Part shown: in pieces, positions 1 through 8,930 of the stretch | Layout of the letters: each line of letters starts with the position of its first letter | Position numbering within the stretch: the first letter of the stretch is position 1 | Assembly (NCBI GenBank): GCA_001829495.1 | Contig: MIBJ01000004.1 | Coordinates: 30,990 to 94,989 of the forward strand | DNA length: 64,000 nucleotides | Direction of reading: 5' to 3' | From: Spirochaetes bacterium RBG_16_49_21 | GTDB lineage: Bacteria; Spirochaetota; UBA4802; UBA5550 | The notes under the pieces: model-generated | Seen by the model: the letters and a program-made list of their open reading frames with translations, nothing else | Told to the model about the DNA's origin: nothing | Database searches by the model: none | Made by a program: the position numbers and the translations under genes

Positions 1-1
1 G

Positions 2-24
2 CCCTCCCCCGTCAAGGGGGAGGG
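2..24. repeat. C/G-rich inverted repeat at the window edge
   Basis: A near-perfect palindrome (CCCTCCCC / GGGGAGGG around a short GTCAA-type loop). The same motif, in longer form, recurs at 50539-50664. It is probably the end of a short palindromic element that continues outside the window. It lies immediately upstream of the tungstate permease gene, in the place where a substrate-binding protein gene might have been expected. Confidence 0.6.
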
Positions 25-81
25 AGGCGCAGGCATTTAAAAATTTTCTAACTCTGGTGCCAAAATCTTGAGGAGCAGACA

Positions 82-771
82 GTGGACCTAATAGTAGACG
101 GAGTCATACAGGCGTTTCACCTCTTAGTATCAGGAGACCCTGAAGTCATTCAAATCACGCTTTTGTCATTAAAAATATCAGGGGCCGCCACCTTGATAAG
201 CACCTGCATCGGCGTGCTGGCCGGCACTGTCATAGCCCTTATCCGCTTTCCCGGCAGAAGCGTCATCGTAACCCTGGTCAACACCGGCATGGGTCTGCCG
301 CCGGTGGTTGTGGGCCTGTTCGTGACGATCCTGATATGGAGGAGCGGGCCGCTCGGCAGCATCGGGCTTTTGTACACGCCTGCGGGCATGGTCATAGCGC
401 AGACCATCATCGCGGCGCCGATAATAACCGGCATCACCCTCTCGGCCATGCAGCATCTGCCCGGCAGGCTCAGGCTGCAGATACTGGCCCTGGGCGCGAC
501 CCGGCGGCAGATGGTGTGGCTCCTCATGAAGGAGGCGCGGCTTCCCCTGCTCACCGGCGTCATGGCGGGTTTCGGCGGCGTCATCTCCGAGATCGGCGCT
601 TCGATGATGGTAGGCGGCAACATCAAGGGATACACCCGCGTGCTCACCACCGCCACGGTAATGGAGACCGGCAAGGGGAATTTCGCCATAGCCATAGCCC
701 TGGGCGTGATTTTATTAATTCTTGCGCTGGCGGTCAATTTTATCCTGACGGCAATTCAGCAGAGAAAATAA
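82..771 (+). CDS. tupB: Tungstate/molybdate ABC transporter permease, TupB-like
   Basis: Inner-membrane permease of about 229 residues with five or six hydrophobic helices and the EAA-type cytoplasmic loop ('ALGATRRQMVWLLMKEAR', near residues 135-153). The short single-permease architecture next to an ATPase and molybdopterin genes points to the TupB family, which imports tungstate or molybdate. The start is GTG, preceded by AGGAG at 71-75. The stop is two bases before the tupC start, so the two are almost certainly cotranscribed. No periplasmic binding protein (tupA) precedes it in the window. Metal specificity cannot be read from the permease. Confidence 0.85.
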   Translation: MDLIVDGVIQAFHLLVSGDPEVIQITLLSLKISGAATLISTCIGVLAGTVIALIRFPGRSVIVTLVNTGMGLPPVVVGLFVTILIWRSGPLGSIGLLYTPAGMVIAQTIIAAPIITGITLSAMQHLPGRLRLQILALGATRRQMVWLLMKEARLPLLTGVMAGFGGVISEIGASMMVGGNIKGYTRVLTTATVMETGKGNFAIAIALGVILLILALAVNFILTAIQQRK

Positions 772-773
772 AG

Positions 774-1856
774 ATGAACCGGCCGATCATAGAAATAAAA
801 AATCTTCTGGTTAGAAGGAACAACCGGACACTGCTCCAAGTGCCGCAACTCGCATTTCGTTCGGGAACTATCGTATCCGTGATCGGCCCTAACGGCGCCG
901 GTAAGTCGACCATGCTTCTTTCGCTCATGCGCCTGGTGATCCCGGATTCGGGAGAGATACTGTACCGCGGTCAAAGAATTCTTCCCGGAATCTCGATTCA
1001 CCGTTATCGCCGAAAGATGTCCATGGTGTTTCAGGAGCCGCTTCTTTTGAACACCTCGGTGTATAATAATATCGCGTCCGGCCTCAAGATCCGGGGCATG
1101 AACCGCCGCAATATCCGGCCGGCGGTTGAAGAGATGATGGATCTTTTCGGCATCGCGCACCTGTCAAAACGCAGCGCGAGGAGCCTTTCAGGCGGCGAGG
1201 CTCAGCGGGTGAGCCTTTCCCGGGCGCTCGCGGTCAGTCCGGAAATTCTTCTCATGGACGAGCCCTTTTCCTCGCTTGACGCGCCGACGCGGGAGTCCCT
1301 CATCGCCGACCTTGACCGGATCATACGCGACCGGGGCATAACCGTGATTTTCGCGACCCATGACAGGAGCGAGGCCATACGCCTTGCCGATGAGATCATC
1401 GTGCTCAACGAAGGCCGGATCATCCAGTCCGGCACGCCGGCCGAGATCACCCTGTCGCCGGCTGACGAATTCGTCGCTTTTTTTATCGGCACGGAGACCA
1501 TACTTTCCGGCGCGGTCACGAACGCGGCCGAAGGCGTGTTCACGGTTTCGGTCAACGGCTCCGGCGTTGAAATTATGGGAGAGGTGGAGCCGGGCAGGAG
1601 GGTCACTTTCTGCATCAATCCTGAAAACATAATCTTTTCAGCGAATTTCCCGGAAACGAGCGCGCGGAATTCGTTTCGGGGGAAGGTCGTAAAAGCCGTG
1701 TCTCAAGGACTGTTCCACAAAATTTATTTTGATTGCGGGTTCATTCTTGTCGGGTACGTCACCGGCCGTTCCATGGAGACCCTGGGCATCCGCCCGGGCA
1801 GGGAGCTTGTGGCCTCATTCAAGGCCACGGCCGTGCACGTGATAAAGGTAGCGTGA
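774..1856 (+). CDS. tupC: Tungstate/molybdate ABC transporter ATPase, TupC-like
   Basis: ATP-binding subunit of 360 residues that would power the adjacent permease. Walker A is 'GPNGAGKST' near residue 38, the signature is 'LSGGEAQR', Walker B is 'ILLMDEPFSSLD', and the H-loop is 'FATHDRSEA'. The C-terminal 120 residues form a TOBE/MOP-like regulatory region, usual for oxyanion importers. The frame is open well upstream, but the ATG at 774 is two bases after the tupB stop and gives a family-typical length. A 141-base gap then separates it from moeA, so transporter and cofactor genes may share a transcript. Confidence 0.85.
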   Translation: MNRPIIEIKNLLVRRNNRTLLQVPQLAFRSGTIVSVIGPNGAGKSTMLLSLMRLVIPDSGEILYRGQRILPGISIHRYRRKMSMVFQEPLLLNTSVYNNIASGLKIRGMNRRNIRPAVEEMMDLFGIAHLSKRSARSLSGGEAQRVSLSRALAVSPEILLMDEPFSSLDAPTRESLIADLDRIIRDRGITVIFATHDRSEAIRLADEIIVLNEGRIIQSGTPAEITLSPADEFVAFFIGTETILSGAVTNAAEGVFTVSVNGSGVEIMGEVEPGRRVTFCINPENIIFSANFPETSARNSFRGKVVKAVSQGLFHKIYFDCGFILVGYVTGRSMETLGIRPGRELVASFKATAVHVIKVA

Positions 1857-1997
1857 CGGGCCCGGCTGTTGTGCGGTTAAATCGTACTATCGCGGCGCTA
1901 GAGGATGCGGAAAATTTTTCTTGTTTTATCACGGCCATCATTGTTGAATGGCCCTGCACCGATATCGAAAAAAACAGCACGATTCCCCGGAGTATAA

Positions 1998-3197
1998 ATG
2001 ATTTCTTTAGACAGGGCACATAAGATATTATTTAAAAACCTCCCCAATCCCGGGGCTGAAGAGGTTTTTATTGAAGACGCTATCGGGCATATCCTGGCGG
2101 AAAATCTGAAATCAACCGTGTCCATGCCGCCGTTTAATAAATCAGCGGTTGACGGATATGCATGTAACCATAAGTATCTGCGCCATGTTCCGGCCCAGTT
2201 CAGGTCCATCGGCAGTATTGAAGCAGGAGGCTCATTTGATAAAAAACCGGAGCCGGGCGACTGCGTCAAAATAATGACCGGGGCCGCGGTTCCCGAAGGA
2301 TTTGATTCAGTGATAATGATAGAGGATACGGAGCCGGCGGGCAATAAAGTAATAATGAAAAAAAAAGTCAACGGGGGTGCCAATATTGCCCGGAAGGGGG
2401 AAGACCTGCGAAAAGGCGAGATTGTTTTAAAAAAGGGGGAAGAGATTTACGGTCCTGAGGTAATGATTGCCGCGTCTTTGGGCAGGAGGAAAATCAGCGT
2501 CTATAAAAAACCGGAAATAGGCGTTTTGAATACCGGCAATGAGATAGTCGATCCGCCCCAAAAGTTATCAGGCAATAAAATATTCAACAGCAACGGGCCG
2601 CTTATAGTTTCAATCCTCAAAAATCTGCATTTAAAAGTTACCTATCTCGGCATAGCAAAAGACCGGGAACCGGTTTTACATAAAAAAATTACCGAGGGGT
2701 TAAAAAAAGATATTTTAATAATCTCCGGCGGTGTTTCCGTGGGTGATTACGATCTGGTACCGCCGGTATTAAAAAAGGCAGGGGTCAGGATATTATTTCA
2801 TACGGTTAAAATGAAACCCGGAAAACCGATCCTTTTCGGCGTTAAAGGCAAGACAATCGTGTTCGGCCTGCCGGGAAATCCGAATTCAAACTTTCTGGCA
2901 ACCCAACTGTTCATAGTGCCGGCTATTAAAAAGATGATGGGCTATCCTGATTATGGCCTCAAAGTCCAGGAAGGTTTTATTAATGAAGATTTTTACCAGA
3001 AGAAGGGCAGAAAGCATTTTGTATTAATAAAAATTAACAGGATCGAGGAAAGGAGCGTGCTTAGTCCGGTGAAGAGTCACGGCTCGGCAGACGTACCGTC
3101 CTTATCCAGCTCCGACGGATTTATGATATTGGACGAGAATTCGGCCTTTTTTAAGAAAGGCGCAAAGGTACCGTTCATTACATGGAAAAAAATATGA
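1998..3197 (+). CDS. moeA: Molybdopterin molybdenumtransferase MoeA
   Basis: MoeA inserts molybdate (or tungstate) into adenylated molybdopterin, the last common step of cofactor synthesis. The 399 residues are the usual family length. Family motifs are visible: 'NKSAVDGYA' near residue 46, 'MTGAAVPEGFDSV', 'SGGVSVGDYD', and 'GLPGNPNS' near residue 292. It starts the moeA-moaA-moaC-MOSC-mog run and its TGA stop shares bases with the likely moaA start (ATGA at 3194). The gene is visibly A-rich in lysine and asparagine codons compared with the upstream transporter genes. Confidence 0.93.
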   Translation: MISLDRAHKILFKNLPNPGAEEVFIEDAIGHILAENLKSTVSMPPFNKSAVDGYACNHKYLRHVPAQFRSIGSIEAGGSFDKKPEPGDCVKIMTGAAVPEGFDSVIMIEDTEPAGNKVIMKKKVNGGANIARKGEDLRKGEIVLKKGEEIYGPEVMIAASLGRRKISVYKKPEIGVLNTGNEIVDPPQKLSGNKIFNSNGPLIVSILKNLHLKVTYLGIAKDREPVLHKKITEGLKKDILIISGGVSVGDYDLVPPVLKKAGVRILFHTVKMKPGKPILFGVKGKTIVFGLPGNPNSNFLATQLFIVPAIKKMMGYPDYGLKVQEGFINEDFYQKKGRKHFVLIKINRIEERSVLSPVKSHGSADVPSLSSSDGFMILDENSAFFKKGAKVPFITWKKI

Positions 3198-4153
3198 ATA
3201 AAATAAATTACTTGCGATTGTCCGTAACCGACCGGTGTAATTTAAACTGCATATACTGCAATCCTGCCGAAAAAGAAAAATTTCTCCATAAAAGTGAAAT
3301 ACTTTCGTATGAAGAAATGGCAAGGATCACTAAAATATTTTCCATGCTCGGCGTCAATAAAGTAAGGATAACGGGCGGGGAGCCGTTAATAAAAAAAGAA
3401 ATAGTGAAATTTGTCGGGATGTTGAGGGATATCAAAGCAATAGATGAAATATCGATGACGACAAACGGAACTCATTTGAAAAAGCTGGCAAAAGATTTAA
3501 AGCATGCCGGCCTGGACCGGATCAATATAAGCCTGGACACCTTACAGGCGGAAAGGTTTGAAAAGATAACCGGAACGGACGGATTCCATGACGTATGGGA
3601 CGGAATAACGGCGAGTATGGAGGCGGGACTGAGTCCGACCAAATTGAATGTTATCTTGATGAAGGGTATTAATGACGACGAAGTTGATGATTTTATCGAT
3701 CTGACATTCAGGTATCCGCTGATCGTCAGGTTCATTGAATACTTTCCGACCAACAGGCGGCTTAAGGAATACTCCGGCAATACCATAACGAACGAGAAAG
3801 TAAAGGGCGTCATTATCAATGCATACGGCGAACTGAAAGAAGGCCGTGATGTTATCGGGAACGGACCGGCCCGGTATTACCAGGTGAACGGCGCCGTCGG
3901 TGCCGTTGGGTTCATCAGCAGCTTCAGTGACAATTTTTGTTCCGCGTGCAACAGGATACGGATCGATTCTTCCGGCATGATTTATCCCTGCCTGTTTACG
4001 AAAGAAGGCTATGCGGTGCGGCACCTGTTGAAGGAAAACGTATCCGATGAAGTCTTGCTGCAATTCATTACCGGCGTGATACGCGAAAAGCCCCTGCATA
4101 ATAAAAAAAACGAGTGCGAGCCGAAAGTGGAAATGAGCAGCGTGGGAGGGTGA
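3194..4153 (+). CDS. moaA: GTP 3',8-cyclase MoaA
   Basis: Radical SAM enzyme that converts GTP to 3',8-cyclo-GTP, the first step of molybdopterin synthesis. The N-terminal cluster is 'CNLNCIYC' (CX3CX2C) about 15 residues from the start, followed by 'ITGGEP'. The C-terminal cluster is 'CSACNRIRID' plus a third Cys in 'MIYPC'. The protein ends in the Gly-Gly pair that is essential in this family. I chose the ATG at 3194, which overlaps the moeA stop as ATGA; an in-frame ATG at 3182 would add four residues. moaC follows after one base. Confidence 0.94.
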   Translation: MNKINYLRLSVTDRCNLNCIYCNPAEKEKFLHKSEILSYEEMARITKIFSMLGVNKVRITGGEPLIKKEIVKFVGMLRDIKAIDEISMTTNGTHLKKLAKDLKHAGLDRINISLDTLQAERFEKITGTDGFHDVWDGITASMEAGLSPTKLNVILMKGINDDEVDDFIDLTFRYPLIVRFIEYFPTNRRLKEYSGNTITNEKVKGVIINAYGELKEGRDVIGNGPARYYQVNGAVGAVGFISSFSDNFCSACNRIRIDSSGMIYPCLFTKEGYAVRHLLKENVSDEVLLQFITGVIREKPLHNKKNECEPKVEMSSVGG

Positions 4154-4154
4154 C

Positions 4155-4577
4155 ATGATAGATGTCGGGGAGAAAAAAATAACGGAAAGATATGCGGAGG
4201 CCCAGGCGTTTGTCAAATTAAACAGGGATGTCATACAGAGAATTGAGGAGAAGACCATCCCGAAGGGAGACGTGATGGAGCTCGCCCGGATAGCGGGCAT
4301 ACTGGCGGCAAAAAAAACCTCTGACCTGATCCCCTTGTGCCACAATATAAGCATAGATCATGTTGCCATGGATTTACAGTTGAAAGACAACGGGGTCATG
4401 ATAAAATCATCGGTCAGGGCGTCGGCAAAGACGGGCGTTGAAATGGAAGCGCTCGTCGCCGCATCGACCGCGGCGCTTGCGATTTACGACATGTGTAAAA
4501 TGTTCGGCCAAAGAATCGAGATAACAGACGTTTTTTTGTTAAAAAAATCAGGAGGTAAAAGTGACTTCCTCAGGTAG
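4155..4577 (+). CDS. moaC: Cyclic pyranopterin monophosphate synthase MoaC
   Basis: Converts the MoaA product to cyclic pyranopterin monophosphate. The 140 residues include the signatures 'TSDLIPLCHNI' and 'TGVEMEAL', and 'YDMCK' near the end. The last 17 bases overlap the start of the MOSC gene, and a good ribosome site (AGGAGG at 4550-4555) for that gene lies inside the moaC end. moaD, moaE, moeB and mobA are not in the window and must be elsewhere if the pathway is complete. Confidence 0.94.
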   Translation: MIDVGEKKITERYAEAQAFVKLNRDVIQRIEEKTIPKGDVMELARIAGILAAKKTSDLIPLCHNISIDHVAMDLQLKDNGVMIKSSVRASAKTGVEMEALVAASTAALAIYDMCKMFGQRIEITDVFLLKKSGGKSDFLR

Positions 4578-5025
4578 AATATTTTCGATAAATACGAGCA
4601 GAGTAAAAGGCGTTCCTAAAACCCCGGTAAGCGAGGGCACCCTTATTGTCGGACACGGTCTGGAGGGCGACGCTCATGCGGGCGCCGCGTTGCGGGAAGT
4701 CAGCCTGCTCTCGATAGAAGGCATCAGAACACAAAAAGAGTGCGAGAGGATAAAGTCGAAGACTATCGCGTTGAAAGAGGGCGATTTCGCGGAAAATATC
4801 ACGACCGAGGACGTGGATTTATCCAGGCTGAAAATCGGCTCGACGATAAAAATAGGAAATGAGGTGATCCTGGAAGTAACGAAAATCGGAAAGGAATGCC
4901 ACAAATACTGCCAGATTTATTACAACATAGGCTCCTGCATTATGCCGAAACAGGGGATTTTCGCCGGCGTGATAAAAGGCGGGATTATAAAAAAGGGCGA
5001 TACAATCGCGGTGCACAATGATTAA
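4561..5025 (+). CDS. MOSC-domain protein
   Basis: A 154-residue stand-alone MOSC domain with the conserved 'GLEGDAHAG' near residue 38, 'ENITTE' near residue 79, and a Cys in 'KECHKYC' near residue 118 where molybdenum-cofactor sulfurase C-terminal domains carry a functional Cys. MOSC domains are thought to carry sulfur or cofactor. The gene starts with GTG, overlaps moaC by 17 bases and overlaps the next gene by 8. In some genomes MOSC is fused to MoaC or MogA. Here the three parts are separate but translationally coupled. Confidence 0.85.
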   Translation: MTSSGRIFSINTSRVKGVPKTPVSEGTLIVGHGLEGDAHAGAALREVSLLSIEGIRTQKECERIKSKTIALKEGDFAENITTEDVDLSRLKIGSTIKIGNEVILEVTKIGKECHKYCQIYYNIGSCIMPKQGIFAGVIKGGIIKKGDTIAVHND

Positions 5026-5488
5026 AGTCGGAATATTGTCCGTAAGCGACACGAGAAAAAAAGACACGGACCGAAGCGGCGAAGTAATCCGAAGGCTGCT
5101 TGCAAAAGACAGATTTGAGGTCTGCGAATATGACGTCGTCAGGGACGAAAAAAATCAGATAAAAAAATTTTTAATCAAATATGCGGACGCATTCAAAGTT
5201 GATCTGGTGTTGACTACGGGCGGTACCGGCATCGGCCCGCGGGATGTGACCCCTGAAGCCACGAGAGAGATAATTGAAAAAGAGGTCTGCGGCATTGCAG
5301 AGCTGATAAGGGCAAAGGGGTACCGGAAAGCGAAAACCGCGGTCCTTTCGCGGGGAGTCGCCGGAGTAAGAAAAGGAACGCTTATAGTTAATTTGCCCGG
5401 AAGCCCGAAAGGCGCAAAAGAATCCCTCGGATTTATTTTGGATATCCTGGAGCACTCCATCGAAATGCTCAGAGGCGGAGGGCACTGA
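5018..5488 (+). CDS. mog: Molybdopterin adenylyltransferase, MogA/MoaB family
   Basis: Activates molybdopterin by adenylation before MoeA acts. Of its 156 residues, 'LTTGGTGIGPRDVTPEAT' near residues 66-83 is the family signature and 'NLPGSPKGA' near 125-133 is the C-terminal motif. The ATG at 5018 overlaps the MOSC stop. It is the last gene of the plus-strand run; the next gene is convergent and ends seven bases away. MogA and MoaB cannot be separated by eye, but the position next to moeA suggests the MogA role. Confidence 0.9.
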   Translation: MIKVGILSVSDTRKKDTDRSGEVIRRLLAKDRFEVCEYDVVRDEKNQIKKFLIKYADAFKVDLVLTTGGTGIGPRDVTPEATREIIEKEVCGIAELIRAKGYRKAKTAVLSRGVAGVRKGTLIVNLPGSPKGAKESLGFILDILEHSIEMLRGGGH

Positions 5489-5494
5489 TGTCGT

Positions 5495-8400
5495 CTATTT
5501 TTTCTCTTCAGCTCCCTGAATTCTCTCGCCGGTCTGAGGATCCATGACCGGGAGAGACATGTCGTTGTCCTTAAGCCGTATGTCATACGCTCCCTTGCTT
5601 ACCGGAAGCGGCATTTCCGCGTCCTGCTCGACATCGGACTCATTTTTCTGCTCCGGCGTCTCCCATTTCTTGTTTTCCTTTTCTATCAGGGAGCGTACCT
5701 CGTCAAGCCTTCTTTTTGAATCGACGTCATTCGGATCGGCGAGCAGGGCCTTGGAAAAATATTTTTCGGCGTCGTACAGATTGCCCAGCTGTTGATAGCA
5801 CAGGCCGAGATACCGGTATATTGAAGGGGATTTCTCATTCTGCTGAAGGGCCCGGTTGAAGTATTCAACGGCATCCGTGATCTTGCCGGTTGAAAAATAT
5901 AAAATCCCCATCTGGAAGAGAACCTTGGGATGATCCTTATTTATCCGCATTGCCTGCTGAAGATACCTGAATGAGCCGTCAATATCCTGAAGGATTATGC
6001 ATAAAAGCCCCATCCGGTAATTAGCGTCAAAATTATCATTGTTGATCGCCAATACCGTCTTATAAAGCTCTTTCGCCTCTTCCCATTTTTTATTCTTTTC
6101 AAATCTCAGAGCCAGATCATAATAATATTTTTCCTTGTACTTGAGCATCTTGAAAATATAATTCTGCAAATCAATCCTGAACTCCGCCTGCTTTTTCAAT
6201 TCAAATAGATACTGGGTCTCGTCATGGTATTTCCCGAAAGCCTCGGCCAGCTCGGTCTTTTTGAGCAGCGTGAGAATCGAGTCATTCGGCAGGAACAGAT
6301 TATTGATCGTCCGGTAAAAATAGTACTGGTCGGGCGATTTATCTATCAGATCAAGGGCCCCCGTATTGTTCCCGATATAGTCGCTGAAAAATTTCTGTTT
6401 TAGGCGCAAGGCTTCCGGCGGCGCGAGATAGAGCACGGGGAGCAGTTTGCCTGCGGGGATGAGCGGGAGCATACCGGAAATATCGGCATACACCAGATGC
6501 GAGAGGACATGCACTTCGTTCAGGAACACGCCGGATAATTCTTCATGGGTCGTGTAAAATTTAATAAGCCGAGCATAATTACCCTGCTTCAGATCAAAGG
6601 CTTTATCGCCATCAGACGACATAATGACCAGGATATTTGAGAAAAGGAATACGCACTGCCTCTTGAAAGATCTTTGCAGGTTTGAGACCGCAAAAGAAAA
6701 GAGCTCGCGCCGGCTATCCGATATATTGAATGTCTGGACGAATATACCGTTATTCTCCAGCCGCTTTTTGATTAGGGCGTAATATTCACCGGAAAATCTG
6801 AACGGGTTGTAGTTTTGGTCCAGAATATTGGGGATGTCGACGATGGTAAAAAATCTGTTCCCCGTATGTTCAAAATAAAAGAGGAGATCGCCTTTATCAG
6901 GGACATACCCCTGGTTCCCCGTTAAGGGCAATTTATTATAATCGACGTCCCGGTCGGAAAGAACATCCAGGCAGTTGGAGTTTTCATAATATCCTATGAC
7001 CGGGTTTCTGAAAAATTTCTGGTTAGAATCGATAAAGAGAATTTTTTTTTCGTCCTTATGAAAGAGCGACACCGGCACGAGTGAGCGCTTGAGATTACGT
7101 ATCACGCTATCCGCAACATGAAACACCGGGGAGTTTCCCAGGGTTACGACCGCGTCTTTTTTTATGTAATCAGCGTCATAATTAACGTCAAACAGCACGT
7201 CAAAATTCCCGGCCCTGGTCACGTATACATTGCTGTTCAATGAAATATTATAATAGCTGATAATAAAAAAGAAGAGGGGAAGAAAAACAAGCGAAAATGC
7301 GAAATATAACGCCTTCTTGTATGCAGCCGTTGTGGTGTTGGCCATGTATATGGCGGGAATAATGACATTGCAAATCATGAGCACGCCTAAGACCACGTAA
7401 TACCAGAGGTTGGTAAAATTGATGATGGCTAACGAGACCAGTATCGAAGTCGGCACTATTACTATTGCAAATTCAATTATAGTGGCTCTTTTTGCATCAT
7501 CATACCGGCCGGCTATGACGCGTACGGTACTGTTCAGCACGACGCCCATGACGAAAGCGGCGGGGGCGATCAGAAGTATCCCCCCGAAAAAATAGAGGGA
7601 GCCGTGCCAGCGTAATAATAAAATTAAAAAAACAAGAAAACCGACGGGAAACAGCGATCCGCCATAAATGTAGAGATTGGATATGACAATATATCTTCCG
7701 GCGATGTATCCGGCCAGCATTAACAGCAACAGTACAAGAACAAACATGAGCTCCACATATGCTGAATTGCCGTAATACTTGATGATGCTTGAGAAGCCGA
7801 GATAGGAATACATGACAATATAGAAGAAATTAAGATAGATGAATATCAGATTGTCGTTATCCCTCCGGGGGGCGGGCGCGGCGTCCCCCGCAATCTCTTC
7901 TTCAAAATCTTTCTCATACAAAAAAGCCCGATTACGCTGAAGATTCACCAGAACTATTGACGGCAATATTAAAATGGGAACGGCGATCATAAAGGCCGCC
8001 GGAATATTGAGAGAGTAAAAAATTCCCGATACGATGATTCCCAACGAGACCGCCGCGAGCATGAATCCGATGAACAGCCCAATCCCCGGTTTTTTGTCGA
8101 TAAATTCCGTGCATGATACCCTTAGAGAATAATTAATTTTTATTCCGATCAACAACGATGTGATGAATATCAATATCGGAATCAAAAGTTTAAGAGAAAA
8201 AAAGAGCAGAACGAGCAGTTTGGAATTTTGATACTCTATTATTTCCCTCAGGAAATAGAGAATCAGGAGCAGCAGGTATGATACCTCGCAAACAGTAAAG
8301 ATAGACCGGAAATTCCGATGCCGTTCTTGTAGAAACCTGCCCAGCAGATTACCGATCAACAATCCTCCCAAACCCAGGACGAGGATAACTATGACAACCG

Positions 8401-8542
8401 GATCATAAAAAAAATAATATTGCACTACGAATGCAATATCCGCGAAAACCATACCAATCAATAAAAATGAAAGGAAATTATTATAATTGATAATTGTTCC
8501 TTGGGGAATATTGAAATAACGAAAATCTTGAAAAATACTCAT
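5495..8542 (-). CDS. Large membrane protein with spermidine-synthase-like region and C-terminal TPRs
   Basis: A 1015-residue protein. Residues 1-420 hold about a dozen hydrophobic helices. Residues about 440-800 are soluble and resemble a divergent polyamine-synthase-like domain: the stretch 'LENNGIFVQTFNIS' followed by 'SNLQRSFKRQCVFLFSNILVIMSS' has the layout of the end of that fold, but I could not find a convincing SAM-binding loop. Residues about 810-955 are four TPRs ('AKELYKTVLAINNDN', 'SFRYLQQAMRIN', 'AVEYFNRALQQN', 'AEKYFSKALLADP'). The tail is charged and rich in Glu and Lys. It is divergent from the flagellin genes. Function unknown; possibly a scaffold rather than an enzyme. Confidence 0.7.
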   Translation of the reverse strand: MSIFQDFRYFNIPQGTIINYNNFLSFLLIGMVFADIAFVVQYYFFYDPVVIVILVLGLGGLLIGNLLGRFLQERHRNFRSIFTVCEVSYLLLLILYFLREIIEYQNSKLLVLLFFSLKLLIPILIFITSLLIGIKINYSLRVSCTEFIDKKPGIGLFIGFMLAAVSLGIIVSGIFYSLNIPAAFMIAVPILILPSIVLVNLQRNRAFLYEKDFEEEIAGDAAPAPRRDNDNLIFIYLNFFYIVMYSYLGFSSIIKYYGNSAYVELMFVLVLLLLMLAGYIAGRYIVISNLYIYGGSLFPVGFLVFLILLLRWHGSLYFFGGILLIAPAAFVMGVVLNSTVRVIAGRYDDAKRATIIEFAIVIVPTSILVSLAIINFTNLWYYVVLGVLMICNVIIPAIYMANTTTAAYKKALYFAFSLVFLPLFFFIISYYNISLNSNVYVTRAGNFDVLFDVNYDADYIKKDAVVTLGNSPVFHVADSVIRNLKRSLVPVSLFHKDEKKILFIDSNQKFFRNPVIGYYENSNCLDVLSDRDVDYNKLPLTGNQGYVPDKGDLLFYFEHTGNRFFTIVDIPNILDQNYNPFRFSGEYYALIKKRLENNGIFVQTFNISDSRRELFSFAVSNLQRSFKRQCVFLFSNILVIMSSDGDKAFDLKQGNYARLIKFYTTHEELSGVFLNEVHVLSHLVYADISGMLPLIPAGKLLPVLYLAPPEALRLKQKFFSDYIGNNTGALDLIDKSPDQYYFYRTINNLFLPNDSILTLLKKTELAEAFGKYHDETQYLFELKKQAEFRIDLQNYIFKMLKYKEKYYYDLALRFEKNKKWEEAKELYKTVLAINNDNFDANYRMGLLCIILQDIDGSFRYLQQAMRINKDHPKVLFQMGILYFSTGKITDAVEYFNRALQQNEKSPSIYRYLGLCYQQLGNLYDAEKYFSKALLADPNDVDSKRRLDEVRSLIEKENKKWETPEQKNESDVEQDAEMPLPVSKGAYDIRLKDNDMSLPVMDPQTGERIQGAEEKK

Positions 8543-8590
8543 CTGAAGTCAGCCCTATCAGTATACTGGCATTAGGTAGCTTATTAACAA

Positions 8591-8686
8591 TATGAACAGG
8601 AACAAAAATACAAGAATTTTTCTTTTGGCGGAAAAAATAAATGATCCGGAGCTTAAAGCGGCGCTTGGACACGTAATAAAAAATTA
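8591..8686 (+). CDS. Possible 31-residue small protein
   Basis: In the 388-base gap before the first flagellin there is an ATG-to-TAA frame of 31 codons with protein-like composition ('FLLAEKINDPELKAALGHVIKN'), ending in an amphipathic helix-like stretch. There is no strong ribosome site. It could be a leader peptide, a remnant, or chance. The rest of the gap (8690-8930) is AT-rich and holds only the promoter-like and stem-loop elements listed separately. Confidence 0.25.
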
Positions 8687-8832
8687 AAAAATGCTAATGA
8701 TACACTATAATGTTCCGACATATTGATTAGCCAAAATAGGCAAAAATATTATCCTGGGGATAATTATATTTTATATTTATAAATAAATGACTATAATCGG
8801 CTATAATTGCCTTTATTTGTTCATAATCAGAA

Positions 8833-8860
8833 TAAATATCCGGTCAAGCTCAGCCGAATA
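8833..8860 (+). promoter_or_regulatory. Candidate sigma-28 (FliA-type) promoter for the first flagellin gene
   Basis: TAAA at 8833-8836, 16 bases, then GCCGAATA at 8853-8860. The classical flagellar sigma-28 pattern is TAAA, about 15 bases, GCCGATAA. It lies about 70 bases upstream of the flagellin start, a sensible leader length. No comparably good match was seen upstream of the second flagellin gene. Confidence 0.45.
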
Positions 8861-8910
8861 TAAAATCAATGGGTGAAAACTGATCACACGGCACGGAGGC
8901 CGGGGGACAG

Positions 8911-8928
8911 AGATTCAGGGAGGAATCT
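8911..8928 (+). promoter_or_regulatory. Stem-loop presenting the flagellin ribosome site (CsrA-like site)
   Basis: AGATTC (8911-8916) pairs perfectly with GAATCT (8923-8928), leaving the hexaloop AGGGAG. The Shine-Dalgarno sequence of the downstream flagellin lies in that loop, and the start codon follows two bases after the stem. A GGA/GGG-type loop at the ribosome site is the usual form of a CsrA target. Confidence 0.5.
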
Positions 8929-8930
8929 TA

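Noticed and set aside
336-773. A 146-residue N-terminal extension of the tupC frame
   Set aside because: The extension overlaps tupB in another frame and has His/Arg-rich nonsense composition; the ATG at 774 gives the normal ABC start.
1857-1997. A molybdenum-cofactor riboswitch before moeA
   Set aside because: I found no convincing multi-stem structure in these 140 bases; nothing was reported.
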